This document shows, in pieces, positions 33,692 to 42,914 of a stretch of DNA of 64,000 bases; positions within the stretch are counted from its first letter, which is position 1, and the number at the start of each line of letters is the position of its first letter. A model generated the notes under the pieces. That model saw only the letters and a program-made list of their open reading frames with translations. It had not been told where the DNA came from and searched no databases. The translations under genes were made by a program, and so were the position numbers. Source of the DNA: CAYMCO01 sp964388955 (lineage in GTDB: Bacteria; Chloroflexota; Anaerolineae; Anaerolineales; E44-bin32). The DNA lies in NCBI GenBank assembly GCA_964388955.1, contig CAYMCO010000031.1:4801-68800 (forward strand), read 5' to 3'.

Positions 33692-35953
33692 ATGAACGAG
33701 CTTGTGAGCGCTCTGGCACCCCGCAGTGACGATCCGGTGATCGCTCACCGGCAGATCCGGCTCTACGCCACCTTGCTGATACTGACCGTCGCCGGGGCGA
33801 TTTGGTCCATGATCATGCTGCTGCTCTGGTACTTCGGCCAGGCGCCGCTGCTCGGCGTTCTGGCGGCTGTGGTCTCGCTGCCGGTGTTCTTGGCCGCCTA
33901 CTTATTGGGCCGCGATGGATACATCGGCCTCGCAGGATCAATCACCTGTGTAGCACTATACGCCGCGGTCGTCGCCTGGATGTGGGTGCTCGGGATCGGG
34001 GGAATCAGTGTCATCGGCATGGCCATCGCCGTGCTCGCAAGCGCATTGCTGTTGGGCCTGCCGGCCGCGGGCATCTTCGTACTGCTCGACGCCGGTGCCT
34101 ATGTCGCACTGCATTTCGCAAGAGTGGGCGGATTTGGGGAGGGCGCACAACTGTCGGGCCTCTCGGTCACCGGTGATGTGGCCAGTTTGAGTGTGGGTCT
34201 GGTGGTCATCGCCCTGCTGCTCTGGCTGTCCAGCCGGGAGATCGGAGAGCGCCTGAGCGCTGAACGGCAGGGAAGGACGGAGCTCAACCGCCAGGCGCTG
34301 TCTCTTCAGCAGCAAATCGATGTGTACGGGCGCGAATTGGCCCGGCAGAGCAAAATGCTTCAGACGGCCAACGACATCGCCCGTCTCGCCGTGGAGCGCA
34401 CACCCCCCTTCGGCCTCATGCAGCAGGCGGTGGAGATGATTCGCGACCGTTTTGGATACTATCAGAGCTCCATATTTCTACTGGATGAGAGCGGGACCTG
34501 GCTGGAGCTCACTGCCACTTCCGGGGAGGCGGGTCGCAGGCTCATGGTCCGAGAGCAGCGCCTCGCCGTCGGGAGCGCGTCCATCGTGGGTTGGGTGGCT
34601 GCCAATCGCGAACCGCGCATCGCCCAAGATGTCCTCAAGGACCCCTTTCACCGCAGGAATCCACTCCTGCTGGAGACGCGCGCCGAAGCCGCCATACCGC
34701 TGCTGGTGGGCGACCATCTCATCGGGGTGCTCGATGTGCAGAGCAGAGCCGTGGGGGCATTCACGGAGGCCGAAATCCAGGCCCTTCGGGGATTTGCGAA
34801 TGCGCTCACCATCGCCCTGGAGGACGCGCGCCTGATCAGCGAGCGGGAGTCCAATCTCCGGCGTTTCACCCAAGAATACCGGGAGCAGGCTCAGGCGTCC
34901 TGGGACCGCCTGTACCACTCCGGGTCTCGAACACTGGTGCAATTGGGCATCGATGGAGAATTGAACGGCGAGCTCACGTGCGTGGATGAAGCGACCGATT
35001 CGGGTACGACGGTGCTCTCCCCCGACCGGACGGAAGTGGCCGTCCCTGTGCAAGTCCGGGGATTGGTGATCGCGGCCATCGGGGCGCGCAAAAAGGACCC
35101 GGGTGAGGTGTGGTCAGACAGCGAAGTCGCGCTGCTGGAAACAGTCGCCGGCCAAACGGGGCTGGCACTGGAAACCGCGCGGCAGTATGCCGAGGAGCGC
35201 CGGCGCGTGACCGAGCTGGAGACTTTCAACCGGGTCAGCCAGGCGGCCTCCCAACTCCTGCAGCCGGATACCCTCATGCGGGTCGTCCAGCGTCAAGTGA
35301 GCCAGGTGGTTGGAGAATGTGACTTGACCGTCGCCCGCTACCACCCCAGTGACAGCCGGGTCACCTTCCCCTTTGCGCTGCAAGGGGGCAACCGCGTCGA
35401 GTTGGCGCCAAGATTTATCGGGGACGACCTGATCTCAACCGTTATCCGCAGCCGCCAGCCGCTCCTCCTGGCGGACCACGTTTCGCAAAGGGCGTCCGAG
35501 TTGGCGGCGCACGTCCCCAGAGGCGAAGCGCCCCAATCCTGGCTGGGGGTGCCCATGCTTGCCGGCGATCTGGTCGTGGGGGTGATCGCCCTGGCACTGG
35601 TGGAGCAGGACTCCGCCCGGCGCTTCACAGAGGATGACGTGGCGTTCATGACCACGGTCGCCGGACAGATCGCGACCGCGATCCAGAATTCCGAACTGCT
35701 CTCTCAAATTCAACGCACCGCCCGCCGCGATCGGCTCATCCGCGAGATCTCCACCAAGATCAGGAGATCCGCTGACATGCCGAACGTGCTGGAAACCACG
35801 GCGCAAGAGCTTGGCCGCAGCTTCGACGCCAACTATGCCCGAGTGCGTCTGAGAGGCGCGGTGGAGGGTCTCGGCCCGGATCGCCCGGGCCCCTTGGGGG
35901 CGCGGGAGAATGACCGGCACGGGCATTCCCGCCACGGGGAGGACGGCAAATGA
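33692..35953 (+). CDS. Kinase-less membrane receptor 2: multi-TM with GAF domains
   Basis: 753 residues from ATG 33692; I prefer this to GTG 33653 because it has AGGATCGGG upstream and follows the preceding stop. About six hydrophobic segments (~20-180) form a membrane sensor unlike the Cache module of its neighbours. A coiled coil (~185-235) leads to GAF 1 (~235-385: FGYYQSSIFLLDESG, VGDHLIGVLDVQS). An abbreviated GAF-like block (AVPVQVRGLVIAAIGA) and GAF 2 (~490-680) follow, then a tail ELGRSFDANYARVRL shared in pattern with the other receptors. No kinase domain. Its stop overlaps the start of receptor 3 (ATGA). Confidence 0.83.
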   Translation: MNELVSALAPRSDDPVIAHRQIRLYATLLILTVAGAIWSMIMLLLWYFGQAPLLGVLAAVVSLPVFLAAYLLGRDGYIGLAGSITCVALYAAVVAWMWVLGIGGISVIGMAIAVLASALLLGLPAAGIFVLLDAGAYVALHFARVGGFGEGAQLSGLSVTGDVASLSVGLVVIALLLWLSSREIGERLSAERQGRTELNRQALSLQQQIDVYGRELARQSKMLQTANDIARLAVERTPPFGLMQQAVEMIRDRFGYYQSSIFLLDESGTWLELTATSGEAGRRLMVREQRLAVGSASIVGWVAANREPRIAQDVLKDPFHRRNPLLLETRAEAAIPLLVGDHLIGVLDVQSRAVGAFTEAEIQALRGFANALTIALEDARLISERESNLRRFTQEYREQAQASWDRLYHSGSRTLVQLGIDGELNGELTCVDEATDSGTTVLSPDRTEVAVPVQVRGLVIAAIGARKKDPGEVWSDSEVALLETVAGQTGLALETARQYAEERRRVTELETFNRVSQAASQLLQPDTLMRVVQRQVSQVVGECDLTVARYHPSDSRVTFPFALQGGNRVELAPRFIGDDLISTVIRSRQPLLLADHVSQRASELAAHVPRGEAPQSWLGVPMLAGDLVVGVIALALVEQDSARRFTEDDVAFMTTVAGQIATAIQNSELLSQIQRTARRDRLIREISTKIRRSADMPNVLETTAQELGRSFDANYARVRLRGAVEGLGPDRPGPLGARENDRHGHSRHGEDGK

Positions 35954-38900
35954 GCGAGACCACCGCTGACCCGCGAAGCTCGACTCGCATAGGTGGGGTT
36001 CGCATCGGCACGCGCCTGACTTTCGTGCTCATGCCGCTGGTGCTCATCCCGATCCTGATCATGGGCGGTCTGGCCTACATGCGCTCACGCGACATCCTGC
36101 GCGGCCAGGCCAGCGCCCAGATGACCTCCGCCGCCCAGTCCCAGGTCTCCGTCCTGCAGGACTGGATCCAGGTCCGGGAGCAGCGCCTCCAGCTCGGCGC
36201 CCAGAGATCCGAAGTGCGCTCCAGCATCGCCGACCTGCTCTCTCAGTCCCCGCCTCCCGCTTCCAGCCTCGACGCCCTGCACGCTGAACTCGATGACCTG
36301 CGCTCCTACCAGGGCCAGTCCATGTTCAGCCAACTGCTTGTCGCCCGCCTCTCGGACGGCTTCGTCATCGCCGCCTCCAACCCCGCCTGGGAAGGCCAGC
36401 CCCTCCCCGCCCTGCTCTCCGGCTCCCTCCCCGCTGCCTCCGCCTCCACCCGCACCATCTACGATGACCCGCTCCTCTCCCCAGGCTCTATCGTCATGCT
36501 TTCCGCCGTCCCCTTGCGCACCCTCGACCCCCAGTCTCCAGACACCCTGCTCATCGGCGCCAACCTCGACCTGCGCTTCGCCGCCCTCATGGAAGAAATG
36601 CAGGTCTACTGGGAAGAGCGCGGCCCGTACCTCGTCCAACGCGGCAGCACCCTGCTCGCCCTCGCCCCAGACGTCATCATCCAGCTCCCCACCTACGCCA
36701 CCAGCCCCTCCGCCCAGCCCATGCCCGACCACCCCATCTTCTCCCACCTCTCCACCTCCTCCGGCGTCATCGAGTACGATAGCCTCGACGGCACCCCCGT
36801 CCTCGGCGCCTTCCAGTGGCTCCCAGACCTCAACCTCGGCGTGCTCGTCGAACTCCCCCAGTCCGACGTCTTCGCCGGCCTCTCCAGCCTCGTCCCCTAC
36901 ACCCTCGGCCTCGTCGTCCTCGCCGCCGCCCTCACCTGGATCGTCATGCTCGTCACCACCAGCCGCATGCTCCGCCCCCTGGGCACGCTCACCGAGTTCG
37001 CCCAGCGCATCTCGCGCGGTGAGTGGCGCTTCCGCGTCCCCGAAGAACGCTCCGACGAGATCGGCCTGCTCGCCTCCGCCTTCAACCGCATGGCCGAAGA
37101 TCTCAGCCAGCTCTATCGCTCCCTCGAAGCGCGCGTCGAAGAGCGCACCCGCCAGATCCGCACCGCCGCCGAGGTGGCCGGAGACGCGGCCTCCGTCCCC
37201 GGTGTGGATTCCCTTCTGGAGACGGCTGTGGGACTCATCAACCACCGCTTTGGCTATTACCATGCGGCGATCTATTTGCTGGACCGGGAGGATCGCTTTG
37301 CACAGCTCCGCGCCGCGTCGTCTCCTGGGGGCGCGCGGCTGCTCCAAAGCCGCCACAAGATCCCGGTCGGCAAGGCGAGCATCGTCGGCTACACCACCTC
37401 CACAGGTAGGGCGCGGGTCGCCAGGGATGTGACCCAGGATGCGTTGTTCCAGCCCAGTCCGGAGCTGCCCGACACCCGATCCGAAGTCGCGGTGCCCTTA
37501 CGCGTCGGGGAACGCGTGATCGGAGCGCTGGACGTGCAGAGCACCGAGCCAAACGACTTTGGAGAGGAGGACGTGATCGTCCTGCAGACCATGGCGGATC
37601 AGCTCGCCGTCTCCATTGAAAACGCGCGCCTGCTTGCTCGACAGACTCATATCGCCGCCCAGCGACAGCGTGTGATCGATATCTTTCAGAGCCTGGCCCA
37701 GGAGCGGGATTACGGAGCGCTTCTGCAATCGGCGCCCGAAGAAATCCGGCGCGCGTATGGCTTCGAGCGGGTGAGCCTCGCGTTCGTCGAGGGTGAAGAG
37801 GTGGTGCTCGGAAGCAGCGCCTCGCGCGACCCAGAGCATTCCGCCTTGATCGGGGCGCGAGTGGCCCTCGGGCGCGGGCTATTGGGGCGGACAGTCTCTC
37901 AGGGCAGGACCATCCGGATGCCGACTCCGTCGGGAAGCGATGAAACGGAACGCGCCGACCCCGCTCTCGGGGAAGTCTACGCCGGCGCCTCTGCCCCGAT
38001 GATCAGCCGGGGGAAGGTCATCGGTGTGCTTGTGGCGGAGACCGGCAAAGAAGGGGGATTGGATCCCGAGGATGTGGAGGCGTTGGAACTGCTGGCGAGC
38101 CAGTTGGCTGTGTCACTGGAGAACATGCGGTTGGTGTCTGAGACCCAACGGAGCCTGCGGCAACTCGATGTGCTCTATCGGGAGCAGACGCGGGAGGCCT
38201 GGGAAACCCTTCTTGCAGGGCCGGCGGGCGAGAGGTCCCCGAAGCTCGCGGAATATGGCGAACCGCCCCGAGAGGCGGGTCCGGAACAGGCTGTGGATGA
38301 TGTGCTGCACACCGAAATCGTTTCGCGCGGCAACGTGATCGGGGAGATTATGCTCGATCCAAAGCGGCCCTCCATCCAGGCCGAGGACGATTTGGAAATC
38401 CTGCGCGCCGTGGCGGAGGAGGTGGGGGACCAACTGGAACAAATCCGCTTGATGGAGGACATTCGACGTCGTGCTGCACACCTGCAGACCGCCTCGGAGA
38501 TCACCACCCATGCTACCCAACTTCTGGATCTGGACACGCTCCTGGGTCGGGCGGCCAATCTGATCTGCGATCGATTTGGATACTACCTCGTCTCCGTCTT
38601 CCTGCTGGACGAGCCCGGGAAGACCGCGTTCATCCGCAAGTCAAGCGGTGAAATCGGGAAACGGCTGACACGCCAAGGTTTGGAACTGAATGTCGGCTCG
38701 GCTTCGATTATTGGCCAGGCGACGGAAAGCGGCGAGTACTACCTGGCACAGGATGTGGGCGCAGACCCCAATTTCCAGCCTCACCCACTGGTCCCAGAAA
38801 CCGCCAGCGAATTGGCGGTTCCGCTCAAGATCGGGAATCGCGTGATCGGCGCGCTGGACATCCAGCATACACGCCCCAACGCCTTCGACCAGGAGGAGGT

Positions 38901-39153
38901 GGACGTGCTCCACATTCTCGCCGACCAGATCGCCATTTCCGTTCAGAACGCCCTTCTCTTCGATGAGGCCTTGGACCGGGCGGAGCGAGAGCAGGCGGTG
39001 GCCGAGATCGGCGGCAGCATTTGGGGCAGCGGGGATACGAGACAGATCCTCGAGATCTCCGCTCAAGAACTCCGAAGCCATCTGGGCGCATCCGAAGTCC
39101 GCATCCGCCTGCGCCCGGGCTTCCGCCTGGAGGAAGACGGAAAGGGTGAGTAG
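35950..39153 (+). CDS. Kinase-less membrane receptor 3: TM-Cache-TM-HAMP followed by GAF repeats
   Basis: 1067 residues. The first ~410 residues repeat the sensor module of receptor 1 and appear identical at nucleotide level. Then GAF 1 (~415-565: FGYYHAAIYLLDRED, VGERVIGALDVQS), GAF 2 (~570-725), an abbreviated half-GAF block (TEIVSRGNVIGEIMLD) and GAF 3 (~845-990: FGYYLVSVFLLDEPG, IGNRVIGALDIQH). It closes with the tail ILEISAQELRSHLGASEVRI. No enzymatic output is visible. Starts within the stop of receptor 2. GAF domains of this type bind small molecules or serve as dimer signal relays. Confidence 0.85.
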   Translation: MSETTADPRSSTRIGGVRIGTRLTFVLMPLVLIPILIMGGLAYMRSRDILRGQASAQMTSAAQSQVSVLQDWIQVREQRLQLGAQRSEVRSSIADLLSQSPPPASSLDALHAELDDLRSYQGQSMFSQLLVARLSDGFVIAASNPAWEGQPLPALLSGSLPAASASTRTIYDDPLLSPGSIVMLSAVPLRTLDPQSPDTLLIGANLDLRFAALMEEMQVYWEERGPYLVQRGSTLLALAPDVIIQLPTYATSPSAQPMPDHPIFSHLSTSSGVIEYDSLDGTPVLGAFQWLPDLNLGVLVELPQSDVFAGLSSLVPYTLGLVVLAAALTWIVMLVTTSRMLRPLGTLTEFAQRISRGEWRFRVPEERSDEIGLLASAFNRMAEDLSQLYRSLEARVEERTRQIRTAAEVAGDAASVPGVDSLLETAVGLINHRFGYYHAAIYLLDREDRFAQLRAASSPGGARLLQSRHKIPVGKASIVGYTTSTGRARVARDVTQDALFQPSPELPDTRSEVAVPLRVGERVIGALDVQSTEPNDFGEEDVIVLQTMADQLAVSIENARLLARQTHIAAQRQRVIDIFQSLAQERDYGALLQSAPEEIRRAYGFERVSLAFVEGEEVVLGSSASRDPEHSALIGARVALGRGLLGRTVSQGRTIRMPTPSGSDETERADPALGEVYAGASAPMISRGKVIGVLVAETGKEGGLDPEDVEALELLASQLAVSLENMRLVSETQRSLRQLDVLYREQTREAWETLLAGPAGERSPKLAEYGEPPREAGPEQAVDDVLHTEIVSRGNVIGEIMLDPKRPSIQAEDDLEILRAVAEEVGDQLEQIRLMEDIRRRAAHLQTASEITTHATQLLDLDTLLGRAANLICDRFGYYLVSVFLLDEPGKTAFIRKSSGEIGKRLTRQGLELNVGSASIIGQATESGEYYLAQDVGADPNFQPHPLVPETASELAVPLKIGNRVIGALDIQHTRPNAFDQEEVDVLHILADQIAISVQNALLFDEALDRAEREQAVAEIGGSIWGSGDTRQILEISAQELRSHLGASEVRIRLRPGFRLEEDGKGE
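36012..37178 (+). repeat. Perfect 1167-bp repeat, copy 2 (sensor cassette)
   Basis: Identical by eye to 31842-33008. It begins at residue ~21 of receptor 3 and ends at the HAMP coiled coil, where the sequence switches at once to a different GAF. Confidence 0.95.
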
Positions 39154-39286
39154 GGGTCAATGAACACGCGAGCTGTCCAAAGTCGGCCAGGCGCCTCCTC
39201 CCCGCGGTGGCCCTCGGGAGAAACGCCCCGCGGGCCCATTCGGCCACGAGGGGTCCATCGCGCAATTGGCCGGGGAGACGTCCCGC

Positions 39287-41284
39287 ATGAGTGACCGCTC
39301 ATTGAAAGCGCTGCGCGACCGGTTCAACCAACTGTACGAGGCCTCCCAGCGGGCAGGCCCGGATGCCGATGGCGGCGCCGCACGCATCGGGGGGCCCGAG
39401 GTTCCGCGCGACGGCACAGCCGGGAAAGCGTCTCGCGACCGCCCTCCTTCACCACCATTGCGCGAGAACGCCGGGCCTCGCGCCGTTGCGACGCCCATCG
39501 GGGTCGAAACGGGGCCAGAAACCCCGAACCCTCTGGAGGCTGCGGCCGAGGACATCCCTCCCGGGCCCGAGGCGGCAGGGGGGCTTCTGCGTGTTCCGAT
39601 AGAGAGCCCGGAGGGGCCGCTGGGGGTCCTGGAGGTGGATGCGCCGGAGGGCCATCTTTGGACAGATGATGACCGGTTGCTCGTCGAGGCGGTCGCCCAG
39701 CAGCTAGCGGGGGCTTTGCAGGAGGCCCGCTCACGGGAGATCACCGAGCAGGCCCTGGAGGAAATGCGCCGGGCCGACCGCCTGAAGAGCCAATTCCTGG
39801 CCAATATGAGCCACGATTTCCGCACGCCGTTGAACTCCATTATCGGGTTCTCACGCGTGATCTTGAAAGAGATCGATGGCCCCATCAACGACACGCAGCG
39901 GCAGGATCTGCAGGCCATCTATGAGAGCGGGATGCATCTGCTCAACATGGTGAACGATATCCTCGACCTGACCCGCATCGAGGCCGGCCGCATGGATCTC
40001 ACTTTTGCCGAGATGGACCTCAAGCAGTTGGTTGACAGCGTGGTTTCGACTACATCCAGCCTGATCGGGAACAAGCCGCTCGATTTGGTTGTGGATATCC
40101 CGGATACCCTTCCGCAAGTGCACGCCAATCGCACCCGCATGCGGCAGGTGCTTCTCAATCTGGTCTCCAACGCGATCAAGTTCACCGAGGAAGGATATGT
40201 GATGATTTCCGCCCGGGAACTCCCAGATCGTGAGCCCGCAGAGGTCCTGGTGGCGGTCTCGGATACCGGCCCGGGAATCCCGGGCGAGTACCGGGATCGC
40301 CTGTTCGAACCCTTCACCCAGATCGACAGCCTCACCCCGACCGTTCCGGGAGGCAGCGGGTTGGGTCTTTCCATTTGCCGGCACCTGATCGAACTGCACG
40401 GAGGGCGGATTTGGGTGGAAAGCCTGCCGAGTGAAGGGAGCAGCTTCCTGTTCACGCTTCCGGTAGAACAGGCGGCCGCCCTAGCAGGGGAGGCTCTGGC
40501 CCGCCTGCTGATCATCGATGATCAGGTGGAGGCAGCGGCACGCTATGAGAAACTCATCGGGACGGAGGGGGTGGAATTCAATACGATCGCAGATCCCGAT
40601 CGGGCCATGGAGTTCACCTTGCAACGCAAGCCCCATGTGCTGATCCTCGACCCCCTACTGCCGGAGGATGCAAGTTGGCAGACGCTCGCCGCGCTCAAAC
40701 GCGCCGGGGAGACGCGTGAGGTGATGATCACAATGTGCACGCTCTTCCCGGAGGACGGTGGGTTCTCTCTGGGGGCCACGGATTTCCTATCCAAACCGGT
40801 GGACGAGGGCGAACTGCTGCGCAATCTACGCCGCTGGAGCCTGGAAGATCGGGATACCGCTGCGGTGCTGGTCATCGGCGACCAGCTCGATGAGATGCGG
40901 CGCATATGCACCGCCATCGACACGCATGGCCGGGCGCGCGCGGCGCTCGCCGAAACCGGGGGCTCGGCACTCGCCAAGATCCATGCCCACGTCCCCGATT
41001 TGATCCTGCTGGATCTCACCATGGCGGCTGGGCACGCGTTCAAGACCCTCAGGGCGTTGAAGGAGTCCGATCGGACCGCAGAAGTGCCCCTCCTGGGGCT
41101 CATCCCGGCACAACCCAGCCGGGAGGAATTGGCACAGCTCAAACAAGGCGCCGAGTACCTGCGGCAACACCGGAGGCTCTCGGCGGAAGGGCTCGCTGCG
41201 GAGCTGCGGTTTTATCTTGCGGGCCTGACAGCTCGAGGGGAGGGCGTCGGGGAGACCAAGCCCCTGTCGCCATTCCCGGAGTGA
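39287..41284 (+). CDS. Soluble hybrid histidine kinase: half-GAF, HisKA, HATPase, REC, REC
   Basis: 665 residues from ATG 39287 (SD CGGGGAG); a TTG seven codons upstream is less likely. No membrane segment. A Pro/Gly-rich leader is followed by the C-terminal half of a GAF (~105-150: GPLGVLEVDAPEG, VEAVAQQLAGALQEA). HisKA has FLANMSHDFRTPLNSIIGFS with phospho-His176. HATPase has VLLNLVSNAIKFTEEG (N box), VSDTGPGIPGE (G1) and GSGLGLSICRHL (G2). REC 1 has LLIIDDQ, Asp455 and SKPVD and looks functional. REC 2 keeps Asp576 (LILLDLTM) but has GD for the acidic pair and lacks the Lys, so it is degenerate. It probably takes signals from the three upstream receptors and phosphorylates the regulator at 31303. 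Confidence 0.9.
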   Translation: MSDRSLKALRDRFNQLYEASQRAGPDADGGAARIGGPEVPRDGTAGKASRDRPPSPPLRENAGPRAVATPIGVETGPETPNPLEAAAEDIPPGPEAAGGLLRVPIESPEGPLGVLEVDAPEGHLWTDDDRLLVEAVAQQLAGALQEARSREITEQALEEMRRADRLKSQFLANMSHDFRTPLNSIIGFSRVILKEIDGPINDTQRQDLQAIYESGMHLLNMVNDILDLTRIEAGRMDLTFAEMDLKQLVDSVVSTTSSLIGNKPLDLVVDIPDTLPQVHANRTRMRQVLLNLVSNAIKFTEEGYVMISARELPDREPAEVLVAVSDTGPGIPGEYRDRLFEPFTQIDSLTPTVPGGSGLGLSICRHLIELHGGRIWVESLPSEGSSFLFTLPVEQAAALAGEALARLLIIDDQVEAAARYEKLIGTEGVEFNTIADPDRAMEFTLQRKPHVLILDPLLPEDASWQTLAALKRAGETREVMITMCTLFPEDGGFSLGATDFLSKPVDEGELLRNLRRWSLEDRDTAAVLVIGDQLDEMRRICTAIDTHGRARAALAETGGSALAKIHAHVPDLILLDLTMAAGHAFKTLRALKESDRTAEVPLLGLIPAQPSREELAQLKQGAEYLRQHRRLSAEGLAAELRFYLAGLTARGEGVGETKPLSPFPE

Positions 41285-41393
41285 CATACGCCCCCGTTCT
41301 CCGAGGTCGTGTTACCCTTAAGCCGCAGCACCCCCGGGCCCATCCAGCGCCGGGGAAAGGGACCGACCGCACCACGCAGGAGTGCTCATCACC

Positions 41394-42824
41394 GTGAAAC
41401 GACATGCGAAGATTGTCGCCACGATCGGCCCCGCGAGCCAATCCGAGGACTGCCTGCGACAGTTGATCGCCGCCGGCATGGATGTGGCGCGCATCAACTT
41501 CTCACACGGCACACCGGAAAAGAACGGGAAGATGATCCACCGGATCCGGGCCATCGCCGGCGAGATGGAAAAGGCCGTCACCGTCATGCAGGACTTGCGC
41601 GGACCCAAATTGCGCACCGGCCGGCTGGCGGGGGAAGAGCCCATCCACCTCACCGCCGGAAACCCACTGGCGCTGTCCACGGAACCCTGCGCCTCCACCG
41701 AACGCTGCGTCTTCGTTGACTATTCAGACCTGACGAAAGACGTCTCCGCGGGCGATCGCATACTGCTCGATGACGGCGCCATCGAACTGCGCGTCACCGC
41801 GGTGGAGGGGGCCCAGGTGCAGACCGAGGTCGTCAATGGCGGCGCCCTGGGGAGCAACAAAGGCATCAACCTGCCCGGGGTCGCCATCTCAACGCCAGCC
41901 CTCACCGAGAAGGATCTGGCGGATCTGGACTACGGCCTCGCCCAGGGGGTCGACGCAATCGCCATGTCCTTTGTGCGCGGCCCCGGGGACATGCGCCGGC
42001 TCCGGCAGGCCGTCGCCGACTGTGAATCTCAGGGGGCCAAACCGCTCTTGATCGCCAAGCTGGAGCGGCCGGAGGCCGTGGAGCAGCTCGACGAGATCTT
42101 GGAGATCTCCGACGGCGTGATGGTGGCGCGCGGGGACCTGGGTGTGGAGGTTTCACCGGAGCGGGTGCCTTCCCTGCAGAAGCGCATCATCCATCGGGCC
42201 AACGCGCGCCTGAAGCTGGTGATCACCGCCACCCAAATGCTGGAGACCATGATCCACAACCCCCGGCCCACCCGGGCCGAAGCATCGGATGTCGCCAACG
42301 CAGTCTTCGACGGCAGCGACGCGCTCATGCTCTCCGGGGAGACCGCGATCGGGGACTATCCTGTGGCCTCCGTGAACACCATGGCGCGCATCATCATGGA
42401 CGCGGAGGCACACGCCCCCGAGTGGGGGTATCGCCCGCCGGAGGCGCCCACCGGCACTCAGGACGATGCTGTGGCGACCACGCATGCGGCGCGATCGCTG
42501 GCTCACGACCGGGATGTGGCGGCCATAGCCGTCTTCACTCGCTCCGGCCGCACCGCCCGCTTGATGTCCAAGGCGCGCCCGCGCGTCCCGATCTACGCCT
42601 TCACCCCTGAGGAGACCACCTATCGGGCCATGGCCACCCTGTGGGGGGTGCACCCCAACCTGGTGCCCATGTCAAACTCGGTCGAGGAGATGATCGAGCA
42701 CGTCCGCCTCGCCTGCCTGACATCCGGAGCCGTCAGCGTCGGAGAGCAGGTCGTGCTCGTGGCCAGCTTGCCCATCGGCGCCATGGGGCCGCCGAACTTC
42801 ACCCTGCTGCACCGGATCGAGTAG
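41394..42824 (+). CDS. pyk: Pyruvate kinase
   Basis: 476 residues, the normal length. It opens with KIVATIGPASQSED, then VARINFSHG (substrate loop), DLRGPKLRTG, MARGDLGVE-like VMVARGDLGVEVSP, ATQMLETMIHNPRPTRAE (the signature helix) and DGSDALMLSGETAIGDYP. The C-terminal domain is short; no extra PEP-utiliser domain is attached. It makes pyruvate and ATP from phosphoenolpyruvate and ADP in glycolysis. I choose GTG 41394 because AGGAG (41378-41382) is well placed for it; GTG 41382 is the alternative and adds four residues. Transcribed alone after the sensory island. Confidence 0.96.
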   Translation: MKRHAKIVATIGPASQSEDCLRQLIAAGMDVARINFSHGTPEKNGKMIHRIRAIAGEMEKAVTVMQDLRGPKLRTGRLAGEEPIHLTAGNPLALSTEPCASTERCVFVDYSDLTKDVSAGDRILLDDGAIELRVTAVEGAQVQTEVVNGGALGSNKGINLPGVAISTPALTEKDLADLDYGLAQGVDAIAMSFVRGPGDMRRLRQAVADCESQGAKPLLIAKLERPEAVEQLDEILEISDGVMVARGDLGVEVSPERVPSLQKRIIHRANARLKLVITATQMLETMIHNPRPTRAEASDVANAVFDGSDALMLSGETAIGDYPVASVNTMARIIMDAEAHAPEWGYRPPEAPTGTQDDAVATTHAARSLAHDRDVAAIAVFTRSGRTARLMSKARPRVPIYAFTPEETTYRAMATLWGVHPNLVPMSNSVEEMIEHVRLACLTSGAVSVGEQVVLVASLPIGAMGPPNFTLLHRIE

Positions 42825-42830
42825 CGAGTA

Positions 42831-42856
42831 GAACGACGAACGACCGCTGGCCAACG
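42831..42856. repeat. Dispersed degenerate repeat words, copy A3 (part 1)
   Basis: GAACGACGAACGACCGCTGG followed by CCAACG directly after pyk; same words as copies A1 and A5. Confidence 0.4.
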
Positions 42857-42865
42857 GATCCATAT

Positions 42866-42891
42866 GCCGCCCGGGCCCATGGCCGGGCGGC
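42866..42891 (+). terminator. GC-rich hairpin after pyk
   Basis: GCCGCCCGG (42866-42874), loop of eight, CCGGGCGGC (42883-42891), a perfect 9-bp stem 41 bases after the pyk stop. No T-run, so it is weak as an intrinsic terminator. Confidence 0.35.
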
Positions 42892-42914
42892 GAGGTCGCG
42901 GCCCCCACCCCGTA

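Noticed and set aside
31915..37356. Long antisense and shifted frames within both copies of the sensor cassette
   Set aside because: They arise because the cassette uses almost only C in third positions, which removes stops from other frames; they are Ser/Pro/Thr- or Gly/Glu-monotonous without motifs.
39266..39286. TTG start for the hybrid kinase
   Set aside because: ATG 39287 has an SD at good distance; the seven extra residues add nothing recognisable.
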